Notes: generated by a model from the sequence alone, not told the origin. A stretch of 64,000 nucleotides of DNA from Streptomyces albus subsp. albus (GCF_000725885.1 NZ_JODR01000008.1:124001-188000), one strand, 5' to 3'; positions 1 to 8,923 are shown, counted from the first letter of the stretch. A program made the numbers and translations.

Positions 1-461
1 CGAAGAAGAAGACGATGACGGTCACCCGGGACGGCAAGCGGATCAAGACGATCCCGATCACCTCGGGCAGCCCCGCGACCCCCACCTACAACGGCAAGAT
101 GGTCATCAGCGAGAAGCTCCCGGTCACCCGGATGAACGGGGAGACCGTCGGCTTCGGCGGCGAGTACGACATCAAGGACGTGCCGCACGCGATGCGGCTG
201 AGCACGTCGGGCACCTTCATCCACGGCAACTACTGGACGCCGAAACCGCAGTTCGGCCAGGTCAACGCCAGCCACGGCTGCGTGGGCCTGCACGATCTGC
301 GCGGCGGCGGCGACAACGGGACGCCGGGCGCGTGGTTCTTCGAGAACTCGATGATCGGCGATGTGGTGGAGGTCAGGAACTCGCAGGACGAAACGATTCG
401 GCCCGACAACGGCCTCAACGGCTGGAACATGTCCTGGGAGAAGTGGACGGCGCCGCAGTAG
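1..461 (+). CDS. L,D-transpeptidase, C-terminal part (partial at window start)
   Basis: C-terminal catalytic part of a YkuD-family L,D-transpeptidase, which forms 3-3 peptidoglycan cross-links outside the cell. The frame is already open at the first base, so the start lies upstream of the window. The active-site block is complete: an HGNYW segment followed by SHGCVGL, whose Ser-His-Gly-Cys is encoded at 270-281. The Cys is the catalytic nucleophile. Actinobacterial members usually carry an N-terminal lipobox and Ig-like domains, which would lie outside. A short Trp-containing tail (WNMSWEKW) follows the domain, as in mycobacterial-type enzymes. The family is secure; the full domain layout cannot be seen. 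Confidence 0.9.
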   Translation, partial: KKKTMTVTRDGKRIKTIPITSGSPATPTYNGKMVISEKLPVTRMNGETVGFGGEYDIKDVPHAMRLSTSGTFIHGNYWTPKPQFGQVNASHGCVGLHDLRGGGDNGTPGAWFFENSMIGDVVEVRNSQDETIRPDNGLNGWNMSWEKWTAPQ

Positions 462-527
462 GACCCGCCGGCGATCCGGACCGGCCCGGCCGGTCGCAAT
501 CGCCGTAACGCCCGTTAACCTTCGGCC

Positions 528-1319
528 ATGACGAATGACGAATCCAGCGGCGCCACCGCGCGCCTGGAAGTGGCCGACGGCGTCGGCACGATCCGGCTCG
601 ACCGGCCCAAGATGAACGCCCTGGACGTCGCCACCCAGGACCTGCTGGGCGAACTCGCCCGGGAGGCGGGGCGGCGCGAGGACGTACGGGCCGTGGTCCT
701 CTACGGCGGCGAGAAGGTCTTCGCGGCCGGCGCCGACATCAAGGAGATGCGCGCCATGGACCACACCGCCATGGTGCTGCGCGCACGCGGACTCCAGGAG
801 GCGTTCACCGCCGTCGCCCGCATCCCCAAGCCCGTCGTCGCGGCCGTCACCGGCTACGCGCTCGGCGGCGGCTGCGAGCTGGCGCTGTGCGCGGACGTTC
901 GGTTCGCGGGCGAGGGTGCCAAGCTCGGGCAGCCGGAGATCCTGCTCGGGCTGATCCCCGGCGCGGGCGGCACCCAGCGCCTGTCCCGGCTGGTGGGCCC
1001 GGCCAAGGCGAAGGACCTGATCTTCACCGGGCGGACGGTGACCGCGGCCGAGGCCCGCGAGATCGGTCTGGTCGACCATGTGGTGCCGGACGCCGAGGTG
1101 TACGAGAAGGCGCACGCGTGGGCGGCCCGGCTGGCGCGCGGCCCCGCCCTGGCGCTGCGGGCCGCCAAGGAAGCGGTCGACTTCGGTCTGGAAACGGACA
1201 TCGACACCGGCCTGGCGATCGAACGCAACTGGTTCGCGGGCCTGTTCGCGACCGAGGACCGCGAGATCGGCATGCGCAGCTTCGTCGAACAGGGGCCCGG
1301 CAAGGCCGAGTTCCGCTGA
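528..1319 (+). CDS. Enoyl-CoA hydratase/isomerase family protein (crotonase)
   Basis: A 263-residue crotonase-superfamily protein of normal length, expected to hydrate enoyl-CoA or catalyse a related acyl-CoA reaction in the cytosol. The oxyanion-hole segments FAAGADIKEM (about 65-74) and ALGGGCELAL (111-120) are present. GQPEILLGLIPGAGGTQ (134-150) carries the first catalytic Glu (E137). The position matching the second catalytic Glu of the rat enzyme is Asp (D163 in AKDLIFTG), so activity may be hydratase or a variant. The ATG at 528 leads straight into the conserved fold. It stands alone, with no other beta-oxidation gene beside it. Confidence 0.92.
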   Translation: MTNDESSGATARLEVADGVGTIRLDRPKMNALDVATQDLLGELAREAGRREDVRAVVLYGGEKVFAAGADIKEMRAMDHTAMVLRARGLQEAFTAVARIPKPVVAAVTGYALGGGCELALCADVRFAGEGAKLGQPEILLGLIPGAGGTQRLSRLVGPAKAKDLIFTGRTVTAAEAREIGLVDHVVPDAEVYEKAHAWAARLARGPALALRAAKEAVDFGLETDIDTGLAIERNWFAGLFATEDREIGMRSFVEQGPGKAEFR

Positions 1320-1608
1320 GCACTCCGGCGGCGGGGCGCGAGGCCCGCGCGGAGGGCGGGGTGGTGCAGGGTGGCGTGCCACCGGTGCCACCCCGCCGTG
1401 CGCGGTGTGCGCCCTGCCCGCCCCCGGTGCCCCCGCGCCCGCTTGTGGCCTGTTGTGATCACCCGTGTACTCTTTGTCGCGCCAGGTCAGAGCGCTCCCG
1501 CCCGCACAAAGCGGGCCGGTTGCCGCCGTGCGCGGTCGGCACGAGAGCGTGGCGGTCCCGCCGCCGACACCCCTGAACCACGCCCGAGCGCCGCTGCCTG
1601 ACGTCATC

Positions 1609-2109
1609 ATGGGGTCCATGGCGGCTCAGGGAGATGTGGCGAGCGTGACCGAGAGGGTGCCGGGCGAGCCGGCGCAGATGTGGGACGCCGAACCGGTGAG
1701 CACCGTCCTCGACCGGGTGGGGGATCCGACCGCGGCGGAGGTGCCGTTGCCCAATCTGCCGGAGTCCGCACGCCTCGCCCGCCGTCTCACCCAGGCCGTC
1801 CTGCGCCACCGCTGGGCCGCGTCCACGCAGGTCACCGAACACACCGTGCTGCTGGTCTCCGAGTTGGTCGGCAACGCCGTACGCCACACCGGGGCGCACA
1901 CCATCGGCATCCGCCTCCTGCGCCGCTCCGGCCACATCCGCGTCGAGGTCCGCGATCCCTCCCGCGGGCTGCCCTGCCGGCTGCCCGTGAGTGAACTGGA
2001 CACCAGTGGCCGCGGTCTCTTCCTGGTGGACACCCTCGCCGAGCGCTGGGGCGTGGACCTGCTGCCGCGCGGCAAGACCACCTGGTTCGAGATGCGGGCG
2101 GACGGCTGA
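1609..2109 (+). CDS. ATP-binding protein, anti-sigma-factor (RsbW/SpoIIAB-like) HATPase
   Basis: A single GHKL ATPase domain of the serine-kinase anti-sigma type that is abundant in Streptomyces. The N box is LLVSELVGNAVRHTG and the later ATP-lid glycines are in GRGLFLVDTLAERWGVD. There is no sensor or receiver domain, so it probably regulates a partner protein by kinase or binding activity. The frame opens at GTG 1465, but the first 48 codons look non-conserved; I chose the ATG at 1609 (MGSMAAQG), with ATG 1618 as an alternative. A possible promoter (TTGTGG at 1443, TACTCT at 1468) lies ahead. The next gene starts 3 bp after its stop, suggesting co-transcription. Confidence 0.85.
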   Translation: MGSMAAQGDVASVTERVPGEPAQMWDAEPVSTVLDRVGDPTAAEVPLPNLPESARLARRLTQAVLRHRWAASTQVTEHTVLLVSELVGNAVRHTGAHTIGIRLLRRSGHIRVEVRDPSRGLPCRLPVSELDTSGRGLFLVDTLAERWGVDLLPRGKTTWFEMRADG

Positions 2110-2111
2110 CC

Positions 2112-2549
2112 ATGCCCCACGGTGCGCCACCGCCGTCCGGTCCCGGTGCACGTGCCGCGCTCGACGCCCGGCTGTTCGGCACCTGGAGCGACGAGCCGGG
2201 CGGCGCCATGGAGGCGAGCACGGTGTTCTTCGCCCCGGACGGGACCGGCAGCAGCACCCTGCTGAACGCCGCCGGCGCCGATGACACCACCCGCTTCCGC
2301 TGGAGCTGCCCCGGCCCGGGGCGGCTGCTCCTGGAGGAGGAGTCCTTCAGCGAGTGCGGCGGCCCGCCCGTCCCGGCCACCGGGACGCTCCTGACCGGCT
2401 ACCGGATCCTTGAGGCGGACGGTACGGACGGCGCGGGCGGTGCCGCGGTGGTGCTGGAGTTCGCCGAGCCTGTCGAGTCCGCCTTCCGCTACCGCCGCCT
2501 CCCCGGCGCCTGCCCCGGCCCGGGGCCCGCCGCGGGCACGTCCCGCTGA
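2112..2549 (+). CDS. Hypothetical protein, possible small beta-barrel
   Basis: A 145-residue protein that I do not recognise. LFGTWSDEPGG near residue 20, followed by alternating hydrophobic strands with turns (VFFAPDGTGS, FRWSCPGPGRLLLEE), looks like a small lipocalin-like or beta-sandwich protein in which a Gly-Thr-Trp opens the barrel. Two Cys (in WSCPG and SECGG) could form a bridge. No signal peptide is visible. It begins 3 bp after the ATPase stop and is probably translated from the same message; the fold is an inference from sequence pattern only. Confidence 0.72.
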   Translation: MPHGAPPPSGPGARAALDARLFGTWSDEPGGAMEASTVFFAPDGTGSSTLLNAAGADDTTRFRWSCPGPGRLLLEEESFSECGGPPVPATGTLLTGYRILEADGTDGAGGAAVVLEFAEPVESAFRYRRLPGACPGPGPAAGTSR

Positions 2550-2626
2550 CGGGACCGGCGGCGCCCTGCTCGGTGCCGTAGGCGCCCGCTGCCGGGCGGG
2601 CAGGCCGGTCGTGCGGCTGAGTGGCT

Positions 2627-2658
2627 GTTCCACGTGTGGCGCCGTTCGCGCGTGGAAC
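2627..2658. terminator. Inverted repeat, possible terminator
   Basis: GTTCCACG at 2627-2634 pairs perfectly with CGTGGAAC at 2651-2658 across a 16-nt loop, downstream of the 2112-2549 gene. No T-tract follows, as is common in Streptomyces. It could also be an operator for the gene at 2779. Confidence 0.4.
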
Positions 2659-2778
2659 CCGGTCGTCGTGCCCGCCGGTGCGGTCGCCGTAGGGCCCGCG
2701 AAGGCGGAGGATGGAGAAGGATCAAACGGACCAAAGCCGTGAAAGCCACCAACGCCACTCGGCGAGTACGGAGGAACC

Positions 2779-3102
2779 ATGCCTGCAGGGTCGAACTCCA
2801 AGCGCGAGCGCCAGTACGAGCACATCAAGGAAGGTGCCAAGAAGCGCGGCACGTCCACGGGCCGGGCCAAGGAGATCGCGGCCCGCACGGTCAACAAGGA
2901 GCGCGCCCAGAAGGGCGAGTCCAAGACCGCGAGCCGCACCTCCGTACGCGACAAGTCCGCGCCCAAGCGGGGCGGCCAGCGTTCGGGCAGCGGCTCCGGC
3001 GGCCTCACCCGCGACCAGCTCTACAACGAGGCCAAGAAGCGCGGGGTCGAGGGCCGGTCGCACATGAACAAGCAGGAGCTCCAGCGGGCCCTCGGCCGCT
3101 GA
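2779..3102 (+). CDS. Small basic protein with C-terminal Rho-N/SAP-like motif
   Basis: A 107-residue, highly charged protein. The N-terminal 70 residues are rich in Lys, Arg, Glu and Ser and likely disordered. The C-terminal segment LTRDQLYNEAKKRGVEGRSHM followed by NKQELQRALGR has the helix-turn-helix spacing of the Rho-termination-factor N-terminal/SAP fold, which binds nucleic acid. Such proteins are often annotated as plasmid stabilisation proteins, but no partitioning function can be inferred. A good ribosome site (CGGAGGAACC) precedes the ATG. It probably binds DNA or RNA. Confidence 0.82.
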   Translation: MPAGSNSKRERQYEHIKEGAKKRGTSTGRAKEIAARTVNKERAQKGESKTASRTSVRDKSAPKRGGQRSGSGSGGLTRDQLYNEAKKRGVEGRSHMNKQELQRALGR

Positions 3103-3254
3103 CGGGCCCGGCGGGGCGGCGGCCCCCACGGGCCGCCGGCCGGCGCGTGGGGGCCGTGCCGTGGGCGACCCGGTGAGCTGCGTTTCGGTGCTGTGAGTTT
3201 CACCGGGCGTGGGGCGGGCACCCGAAAACGCAGGTTATGGGAGGTGGACGCCGT

Positions 3255-3785
3255 ATGCCGGGTATGTCGCGTACGCCCCGCGAAGTGCTGCGGGACCACG
3301 AACACCGCTACGCGCCGGAGAGCGACCGGCCGCTGGGCGGCTATCTCGCCGTGCTCTCGTCCTTCGGCACCGGTGTCCTGGGAGCCGCGCTCGCCGCGCG
3401 CCGCGCCGGACGCCGTGCCCCGCAGGACCTGAGCAACCGCGAACTCGTCCTGCTCACCCTGGCCACGCACAAGCTGGCCCGGATGGTCGCCAAGGACGCG
3501 GTGGCCAGCCCGCTGCGCGCCCCCTTCACCCGCTACGAGGGCACCAGCGCCCCCGCCGAAGTGGCCGAGGAGGTCCGCGGCACCGGCCTGCGGCACGCGG
3601 TCGGCGAACTGCTGACCTGCCCGTTCTGCCTGGCGCCCTGGGCGGCCTCCGCACTGCTCATCCTGCGCGCGGCCTCCCCGCCCACCGCCCGCACCTGTTA
3701 CAGCGCCCTCGCGGCCGTCGCCGGCTCGGACTTCCTCCAGTTCGCGTACGCCGCCGCCCAGGAGCGGCACTCGCCCGGCGACTGA
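3255..3785 (+). CDS. DUF1360 domain membrane-associated protein
   Basis: A 176-residue protein of the DUF1360 family. Features seen are a hydrophobic stretch (YLAVLSSFGTGVLGAALAAR), the LVLLTLATHKLARMVAKDAV segment with its conserved His-Lys-Leu-x-Arg, and the Cys pair in LTCPFCLAPWAASALLILRA. Two or three membrane-embedded helices are plausible. The family is known from sporulating bacteria, but its molecular function is unknown to me. An ATG also occurs at 3237, but GGAGGTGG sits just ahead of ATG 3255, so I chose the latter. Confidence 0.82.
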   Translation: MPGMSRTPREVLRDHEHRYAPESDRPLGGYLAVLSSFGTGVLGAALAARRAGRRAPQDLSNRELVLLTLATHKLARMVAKDAVASPLRAPFTRYEGTSAPAEVAEEVRGTGLRHAVGELLTCPFCLAPWAASALLILRAASPPTARTCYSALAAVAGSDFLQFAYAAAQERHSPGD

Positions 3786-3862
3786 CCGGCGCCCACCGAC
3801 CACCGAGACCGACCAGTACCCATGGGGAACCCGCGACGGGTGCCCCAGGATTGGAGTGCACC

Positions 3863-4453
3863 GTGGCAGCCAACGCATCGAAGAACGGGTCGACCCCGGC
3901 CTACACCGTGCCCGGAATGTCCACGAGCGACGGCAGGGACGTCATCCAGCTCCTGCGGATGCGGCTGCACGCCCTCAACGACCTCGCGCTGACGCTCAAG
4001 CACGTCCACTGGAACGTGGTGGGCCCGCACTTCATCGCCGTCCACGAGATGCTCGACCCGCAGGTCGAGGCCGTCCGCGAGATGATCGACAACACGGCCG
4101 AACGCATCTCCACCCTCGGCGGCTCGCCCTGCGGCACCCCCGGCGCTCTCGTCGCCGAACGCACCTGGGACGACTACGCCCTCGGCCGCGCCGAGGCCAT
4201 CGAACACCTGGGCGCCCTCGACGTCGTCTACACCGGCATCATCGAGGACCACCGCAAGGCCGTCCAGGCCACCGAGACGTCCGACCCGGTCACCCAGGAC
4301 CTGCTGATCGAGCACCTGCGGCAGCTGGAACTCTTCCAGTGGTTCGTGCGGGCACACATCGAAAGCGGCGGCGGCAAGCTGGCCACCGGCGCCGACGACA
4401 CCGAGGAGGCCGCGGCGGGCAAGGCCGCGAGCCAGGCCCGCGGCAAGCCGTGA
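3863..4453 (+). CDS. dps: Dps family DNA-protection ferritin
   Basis: A 196-residue Dps/mini-ferritin that should form dodecamers, oxidise and store iron and coat DNA under stress. The ferroxidase ligands at the subunit interface are recognisable: LKHVHWNVVG (His), HEMLD and EMIDNTAERI (Glu/Asp). Both ends are extended by Ala/Lys-rich tails typical of Streptomyces Dps, which affect assembly and DNA binding. GTG 3863 follows a TTGGAG ribosome site by a few bases; no ATG lies upstream at the right distance. A long hairpin follows at once, so it is likely monocistronic. Which of the usual several Streptomyces Dps paralogues it is cannot be told. Confidence 0.93.
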   Translation: MAANASKNGSTPAYTVPGMSTSDGRDVIQLLRMRLHALNDLALTLKHVHWNVVGPHFIAVHEMLDPQVEAVREMIDNTAERISTLGGSPCGTPGALVAERTWDDYALGRAEAIEHLGALDVVYTGIIEDHRKAVQATETSDPVTQDLLIEHLRQLELFQWFVRAHIESGGGKLATGADDTEEAAAGKAASQARGKP

Positions 4454-4760
4454 CGCCGCCGGGCGGCCCGGCGACGGACCGCCCGCCGGCCCCTCACCTG
4501 TACGTACGGCCGCTCCACGGCCCCGCACACCGCCGGGGCCCGCGGGGCGGCCGTACGTACGGGCGGGCCAAAGGTGCTGGCGGGAGCGCGCCCGTGCGCC
4601 CGCCCCCGTGTGCGGCGTGCGGCCCCCGTACCGCGAGTGCCCCGCCCGACAGGCGTACGCCGGGCGCCGAGCCCATCATGGGGAGGCGGCCCCGGCCGAG
4701 GGACCGCCGCGGCCGTCGCCGGCAAAGCCGCCGCGGGGGCCGCGCGACCGGGAGACAGCG
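4454..4760. other. Intergenic region between dps and the PP2C sensor gene
   Basis: Apart from the hairpin at 4497-4563 I see no gene here. The right half is extremely G+C-rich and ends in GGGAGACAGCG, the ribosome site for ATG 4761. Open frames running through from 4608 show no conserved sequence before that ATG. Confidence 0.5.
4497..4563. terminator. Long nested hairpin after dps
   Basis: The arm GTACGTACGGCCGC (4500-4513) is perfectly complementary to 4547-4560, and flanking bases extend the pairing to 4497-4563 with one wobble. Inside it GGCCCC pairs with GGGGCC, giving a second stem. It likely terminates dps transcription. GTACGTAC in each arm is itself palindromic. Confidence 0.7.
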
Positions 4761-6842
4761 ATGCACGGCTTCCGCGAACCGAACACGGGCCCCGGCCGGC
4801 AGAGCGACTCGCCGGTCCCCGCGCACGTGGCCCTCGCCGTCAACGGCATGGGCAGCTTCACCTGGGACCTGACCACCGGTGAGATGCGGTACGACGAGGC
4901 CGGTCTCGCCGTGATGGGCCTCAGACCGGAGGAGTACGACAACCGGCCCGCCACTCTCGCCGGCCGCATGCTCGCCCAGGAGCTGCCCGAGATCCAGGCC
5001 CAGGTGGGCCGGGCCCTCAAGGAGCGGACCGGCTACAGCCTCTACTTCCGGGTGCGGCACCGCGACGGCGCGGTGCGCTGGACCCACACCCAGGGCACCG
5101 TCCTGTGCGACGAGAGCGGACGGCCCCGCCACGTCGTCGGCGTCATCCGCGACGCCGACCAGGAACTGCGGGCCCTCGACCAGACGCGGGAGCTGCGCCA
5201 GGCCAAGAGCGACCGGCGCCGCCAGGCCGACATCGTGGCCCACGTCAACGAGGCCCTCGCCCCGACCGTGACGGTCGACGACGTGGCCGAGGCCCTCACC
5301 GCCGACCGGCTGCTGTACCGGCTCGGCGCCGCCAGCGTCCTGGTCGGACTGCTCGACCAGGGCCGGATGGGACTCGTGGGCGCCAACGGGGCGCCCGACG
5401 ACCTCCTGCGCGACTTCCACCTCGCCCGGATCGGCGATCCACTGCCGCTCAGCGAGGCCGTCCGCACCCGCGAACCGGTCTTCATCACCGACCGGGAGGA
5501 GTTCGCCCGCAGATACCCGGGGCTGCGCCCCTATCTGCACCGGGTGCCGCTGGCCACCGCAGCCGCCTACCTGCCGTTGATCGCCCACGACGTGCCCATC
5601 GGCGCACTCGGCCTCACCTACCACGGCAAGGGACGCTTCACCCACGACGAACGCACCGTGCTGACCGCGCTCAGCAGCACCATCGCCCAGTCCCTGCAGC
5701 GGGCACTGCTCTACGACCAGGAACACGAACTGGCCACCGGACTCCAGACGGCGATGCTGCCCGGCCACATCCCGCACGTCCCCGGACTGACCATGGCCAC
5801 CCGCTACCGGCCCGCCCGCGCCCGCGGCGGCATCGGCGGCGACTGGTACGACGCCGTCGCGCTGCCGGACGGCCGCATCGTCGCCGTCGTCGGCGACGTC
5901 CAGGGCCACGACGTGACGGCGGCGGCCGTCATGGGACAACTGCGGATCGCACTGCGCGCCTACGCCGCCGAAGGCCACCCGCCCGCCACCGTGATGGCGC
6001 GCTCCTCCGCCTTCCTCGCCGAACTGGACACCGACCGGTTCGCCACCTGCCTCCTCGTCGTCCTCGACCCCGACACCGGCCTGATGACCAGCGTGCGCGC
6101 CGGACACCTCGGACCGGTGCTGCGCCGCCCGGACGGCAGCTGCGTATGGCTGGACACCCCCGCCGGACTGCCACTGGGTCTCGCCGCCCCCGCCGCGCAC
6201 CCCGCCTACACCACCGCCGAGACGATGCTGGAACCCGGCTCCACGCTGCTGCTGTGCACCGACGGCCTCATCGAGTCCCGCACCAAGGACATCGACCAGG
6301 GCCGCGACCAGCTCATCGACGCCGTCCGCGGCGGCCCGGCCCGCCCCGACCGGCTGGCCGACCACCTGCTGCACACCATGCGGGCCTACACCGGGCAGGA
6401 GGACGACGTGGCGATGCTGCTGCTCCACCGCGCCTCCGGCCGGCAGCACACCGCCCCGCAGATGGCCGTCACGATCACCCCCGGCGACCCCGACTCCCTC
6501 CAGGCGGCCCGGCAGGCACTGCGGACCGCCCTGCACCGCTGGTCGCTCGACTCGCTCAGCGACACCGCCCAGCTGCTCGCCAGCGAGATGGCCACCAACG
6601 CGCTGCTGCACACCGAGGGCGACGCCACCCTCACCGCCCGTCCGGTACGCGACGGGGGACGGGTGCTGCGGCTCGCCGTCACCGACACCTCGCCCGCCTC
6701 GCCGCAGCGCAGGGCCGCCACCGAGCAGTCCACCTCCGGCCGGGGCCTCATGCTCATCGAGGAACTGGCCACCGACTGGGGCGTCGAGCCCCGCGGCAAC
6801 GGCAAACGCGTCTGGTGCGAGATCCCCCTCCACCCCGGCTGA
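4761..6842 (+). CDS. PAS-GAF-SpoIIE/PP2C phosphatase with HATPase domain
   Basis: A 693-residue cytosolic regulator. In order: a PAS domain (about 25-135, YFRVRHRDGAVRWTHTQG), a GAF domain (about 165-310), a PPM/SpoIIE serine phosphatase (about 340-545) with metal-binding GGDWYDA, GDVQGHD, CTDGLIESR and QEDDVAML, and a GHKL ATPase (about 575-693, SEMATNALLHTEG then GRGLMLIEELATDWGV). This fusion of an RsbU-like phosphatase with an RsbW-like kinase is common in Streptomyces and is expected to switch an anti-sigma-factor antagonist. All metal ligands look intact. ATG 4761 follows GGGAGACAGCG. Which STAS protein it acts on is not shown here. Confidence 0.93.
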   Translation: MHGFREPNTGPGRQSDSPVPAHVALAVNGMGSFTWDLTTGEMRYDEAGLAVMGLRPEEYDNRPATLAGRMLAQELPEIQAQVGRALKERTGYSLYFRVRHRDGAVRWTHTQGTVLCDESGRPRHVVGVIRDADQELRALDQTRELRQAKSDRRRQADIVAHVNEALAPTVTVDDVAEALTADRLLYRLGAASVLVGLLDQGRMGLVGANGAPDDLLRDFHLARIGDPLPLSEAVRTREPVFITDREEFARRYPGLRPYLHRVPLATAAAYLPLIAHDVPIGALGLTYHGKGRFTHDERTVLTALSSTIAQSLQRALLYDQEHELATGLQTAMLPGHIPHVPGLTMATRYRPARARGGIGGDWYDAVALPDGRIVAVVGDVQGHDVTAAAVMGQLRIALRAYAAEGHPPATVMARSSAFLAELDTDRFATCLLVVLDPDTGLMTSVRAGHLGPVLRRPDGSCVWLDTPAGLPLGLAAPAAHPAYTTAETMLEPGSTLLLCTDGLIESRTKDIDQGRDQLIDAVRGGPARPDRLADHLLHTMRAYTGQEDDVAMLLLHRASGRQHTAPQMAVTITPGDPDSLQAARQALRTALHRWSLDSLSDTAQLLASEMATNALLHTEGDATLTARPVRDGGRVLRLAVTDTSPASPQRRAATEQSTSGRGLMLIEELATDWGVEPRGNGKRVWCEIPLHPG

Positions 6843-6979
6843 CCGGCCGCCCTCCCGCCCTGCGGGCCTGCGCCCCACAGGGGGCATGAACCCCGCCGCG
6901 CCCGGGCACCCGCCCCGGACGCCGGCCGGCCGCAGGGGGCCGCCACCGCCGGCACAGGCCAGCCATGTGAGAGGACGCA

Positions 6980-8839
6980 GTGCCCACCACCGCCACGGAC
7001 ACGGGTCAGGAGCAGCCCAAGGTCAGCATCGTCGTACCCACCTGCAACACGGGGGAGACGGTCCTGGTCGGCCTGCGCTCCTTCCTGGCCCAGACGATGC
7101 CCCGCTCCGAGTTCGAGATCATCTACGTGGACGACGGGTCGAGCGACGACACGGTCGCCCTGCTGGAGGAGGAGATAGCCCGGCAGGGCGCACAGCGGAC
7201 GGCACGCGTCCTGCGCACCGAACACTCCGGCTGGCCCGGCCGCCCGCGCAACATCGGCACGGACGCGGCACGCGGCAGGTACATCCACTACGTGGACGAC
7301 GACGACTGGCTGGCGCCCGAAGCGCTGGAGCGCACCTACGCGCGGGCCCGCGAAACCGGCGCCGACATCGTCATCGGCCGGACGGCCGGACACGGCAGGC
7401 AGGCGCCGCGGGCCCTGTTCGAGAAGCCCATGACCTCCTGCGACCTGCGCACCGACACCACGCTGCTGGCGTCCATGACGGTGCACAAGCTCTTCCGGCG
7501 CGCCTTCCTGCAAGCGCACCGGCTGCGTTTCCCGGAGGGCAAGGTCCGCCTGGAGGACCACATGTTCACCCTCCGCGCGTTCCTGCTCACCGACCGGGTG
7601 GCCACGGTGCACGACTACACCTGCTACCACTGGGTGCGGCACCACGACGGCAAGCACAACATCAGCTACTCCGAGATCGAACCGGACTCCTACGTCGCCA
7701 GCATCCGCAAGGTGCTGGCCATCCTCGACGCACCCGAGACCCGCGTACCGGCCGGCCGCCACCGCCACCGGCTGGCCGCACGGTGGTACGGCAAGAAGGC
7801 CCTCGACCGCATCTCCGGCAAGCGGCTGCTCGACCAGCCCGCCGAACGCCGGGCCGCATGGGCCCGGGCGGTCGGCGCCCTCGCCGCCGAGATGCCCGAG
7901 AAGGCGGACGCCGCGCTGCCCACCCGGCTGCGCATCGTGGCCGCCCTCGCCCGGCACGGCGACCTCGCCCTGCTGGAGGAGCTGGCCGCGTTCGAGGCGG
8001 GGATCGGCCACCGTCCACGTGTCGAGTCCGCCCGGTGGCAGGACGGCCGGCTCCACGTGCGCTGCGAGACCTCGCTGGTGCGGGAGCGCGGCAGGGGCCG
8101 CGGCGCGGCACCGCTGGTCTTCTCCCGCGCCGACCCGCGACGCCTGATGCTGCGCCTGCCGCCCGCCGTCGCCGCCGTGCCCCGCGCCGCCGAGACGGCC
8201 GACTTCGCCAAGGCCGTGCAACGCAGCAACGTACGCGCGCAGTTGCGGCACCGGGAGGACGGCACCGTCCTCAACCTGCCCGCGACCTGGCGCGTCGTCG
8301 AGGAACCGGTCGGCGCAGGCGCCGGCGCCGGAGGGGCCGGCGGCCGGGACCGCGCCGCGGCCGGAGAGGCGGGTGACGGCCAGAACCATGCCGCGGCCGG
8401 AGGAGCGGGTGGCGGCCAGGGGCGTGCGGCGACCGGAGGGACTGGTGGTCAGGGCCGTGCCGCGGCCGGAGAGGCCGGTGGGCAGGGGCGCCGCGCCGGC
8501 GACGACGGCTCGGGGGACGGCCGGCGCGGCCTCGCCCGCCGGCTGCGGCACCGGCTGCGCCGCCTCCTCGGACGGTCCACCGCCGGCACGGACCAGCAAC
8601 TGCGCACCCTGCGCTACGAGGCGGAGTTCACCGTCGATCCCGCCACCGCCGACCACGGCCGCCCCCTGGCCCCCGGCACCTGGGACCTCCGCTTCCAACT
8701 GGGCGTCGGCGGCTGGCGCACCGCCCGGCCCCTGTCCGGCCAGACCCTGCGCGTCCCCGACCGCCCCGGCACCCCGCACCCCGAAGAACCCGGCGTCCCC
8801 CACCGCCGCGAACCCGCGGAGGCGGCGGCCCGCTCCTGA
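6980..8839 (+). CDS. Family 2 glycosyltransferase with TarS/TarP-like C-terminal extension
   Basis: A 619-residue protein. The N-terminal 230 residues are a GT-A fold family 2 transferase: VSIVVPTCNTGE, YVDDGSSDDT, the metal-binding run DDDDW near residue 103, LEDHMFTLRAFL near 190. The helical linker and later beta-rich part (from about 230) resemble the oligomerising tails of wall teichoic acid GlcNAc transferases TarS/TarP, so decoration of a teichoic or teichulosonic acid polymer is a fair guess. Residues about 444-513 are a Gly/Ala/Gln/Arg repeat tract likely to be a flexible spacer. The start is GTG 6980 after GAGAGGACGCA. No cell-wall polymer genes flank it. Confidence 0.83.
   Translation: MPTTATDTGQEQPKVSIVVPTCNTGETVLVGLRSFLAQTMPRSEFEIIYVDDGSSDDTVALLEEEIARQGAQRTARVLRTEHSGWPGRPRNIGTDAARGRYIHYVDDDDWLAPEALERTYARARETGADIVIGRTAGHGRQAPRALFEKPMTSCDLRTDTTLLASMTVHKLFRRAFLQAHRLRFPEGKVRLEDHMFTLRAFLLTDRVATVHDYTCYHWVRHHDGKHNISYSEIEPDSYVASIRKVLAILDAPETRVPAGRHRHRLAARWYGKKALDRISGKRLLDQPAERRAAWARAVGALAAEMPEKADAALPTRLRIVAALARHGDLALLEELAAFEAGIGHRPRVESARWQDGRLHVRCETSLVRERGRGRGAAPLVFSRADPRRLMLRLPPAVAAVPRAAETADFAKAVQRSNVRAQLRHREDGTVLNLPATWRVVEEPVGAGAGAGGAGGRDRAAAGEAGDGQNHAAAGGAGGGQGRAATGGTGGQGRAAAGEAGGQGRRAGDDGSGDGRRGLARRLRHRLRRLLGRSTAGTDQQLRTLRYEAEFTVDPATADHGRPLAPGTWDLRFQLGVGGWRTARPLSGQTLRVPDRPGTPHPEEPGVPHRREPAEAAARS
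8355..8492 (+). repeat. Four in-frame tandem units (36/36/33/33 bp) inside the glycosyltransferase gene
   Basis: Units start at 8355, 8391, 8427 and 8460, each beginning with a CCGCGGCCGGAG-like block, and encode variants of AAAGEAGGGQGR. All lengths are multiples of three, so unit number can change without breaking the frame. Confidence 0.8.
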
Positions 8840-8923
8840 CGGCGGGGGCGGCACGCACTCCGACTGTCAGAGGGGCGTGTGAGGCTGCCTGGGACTCACC
8901 CGTACGAATCTCGGAGTCCAGGT

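Noticed and set aside
4494..6887. A 797-codon minus-strand frame opposite the PP2C sensor gene
   Set aside because: The product is Gly/Val/His-rich shadow sequence with no domain; the sense frame is a complete multidomain protein.
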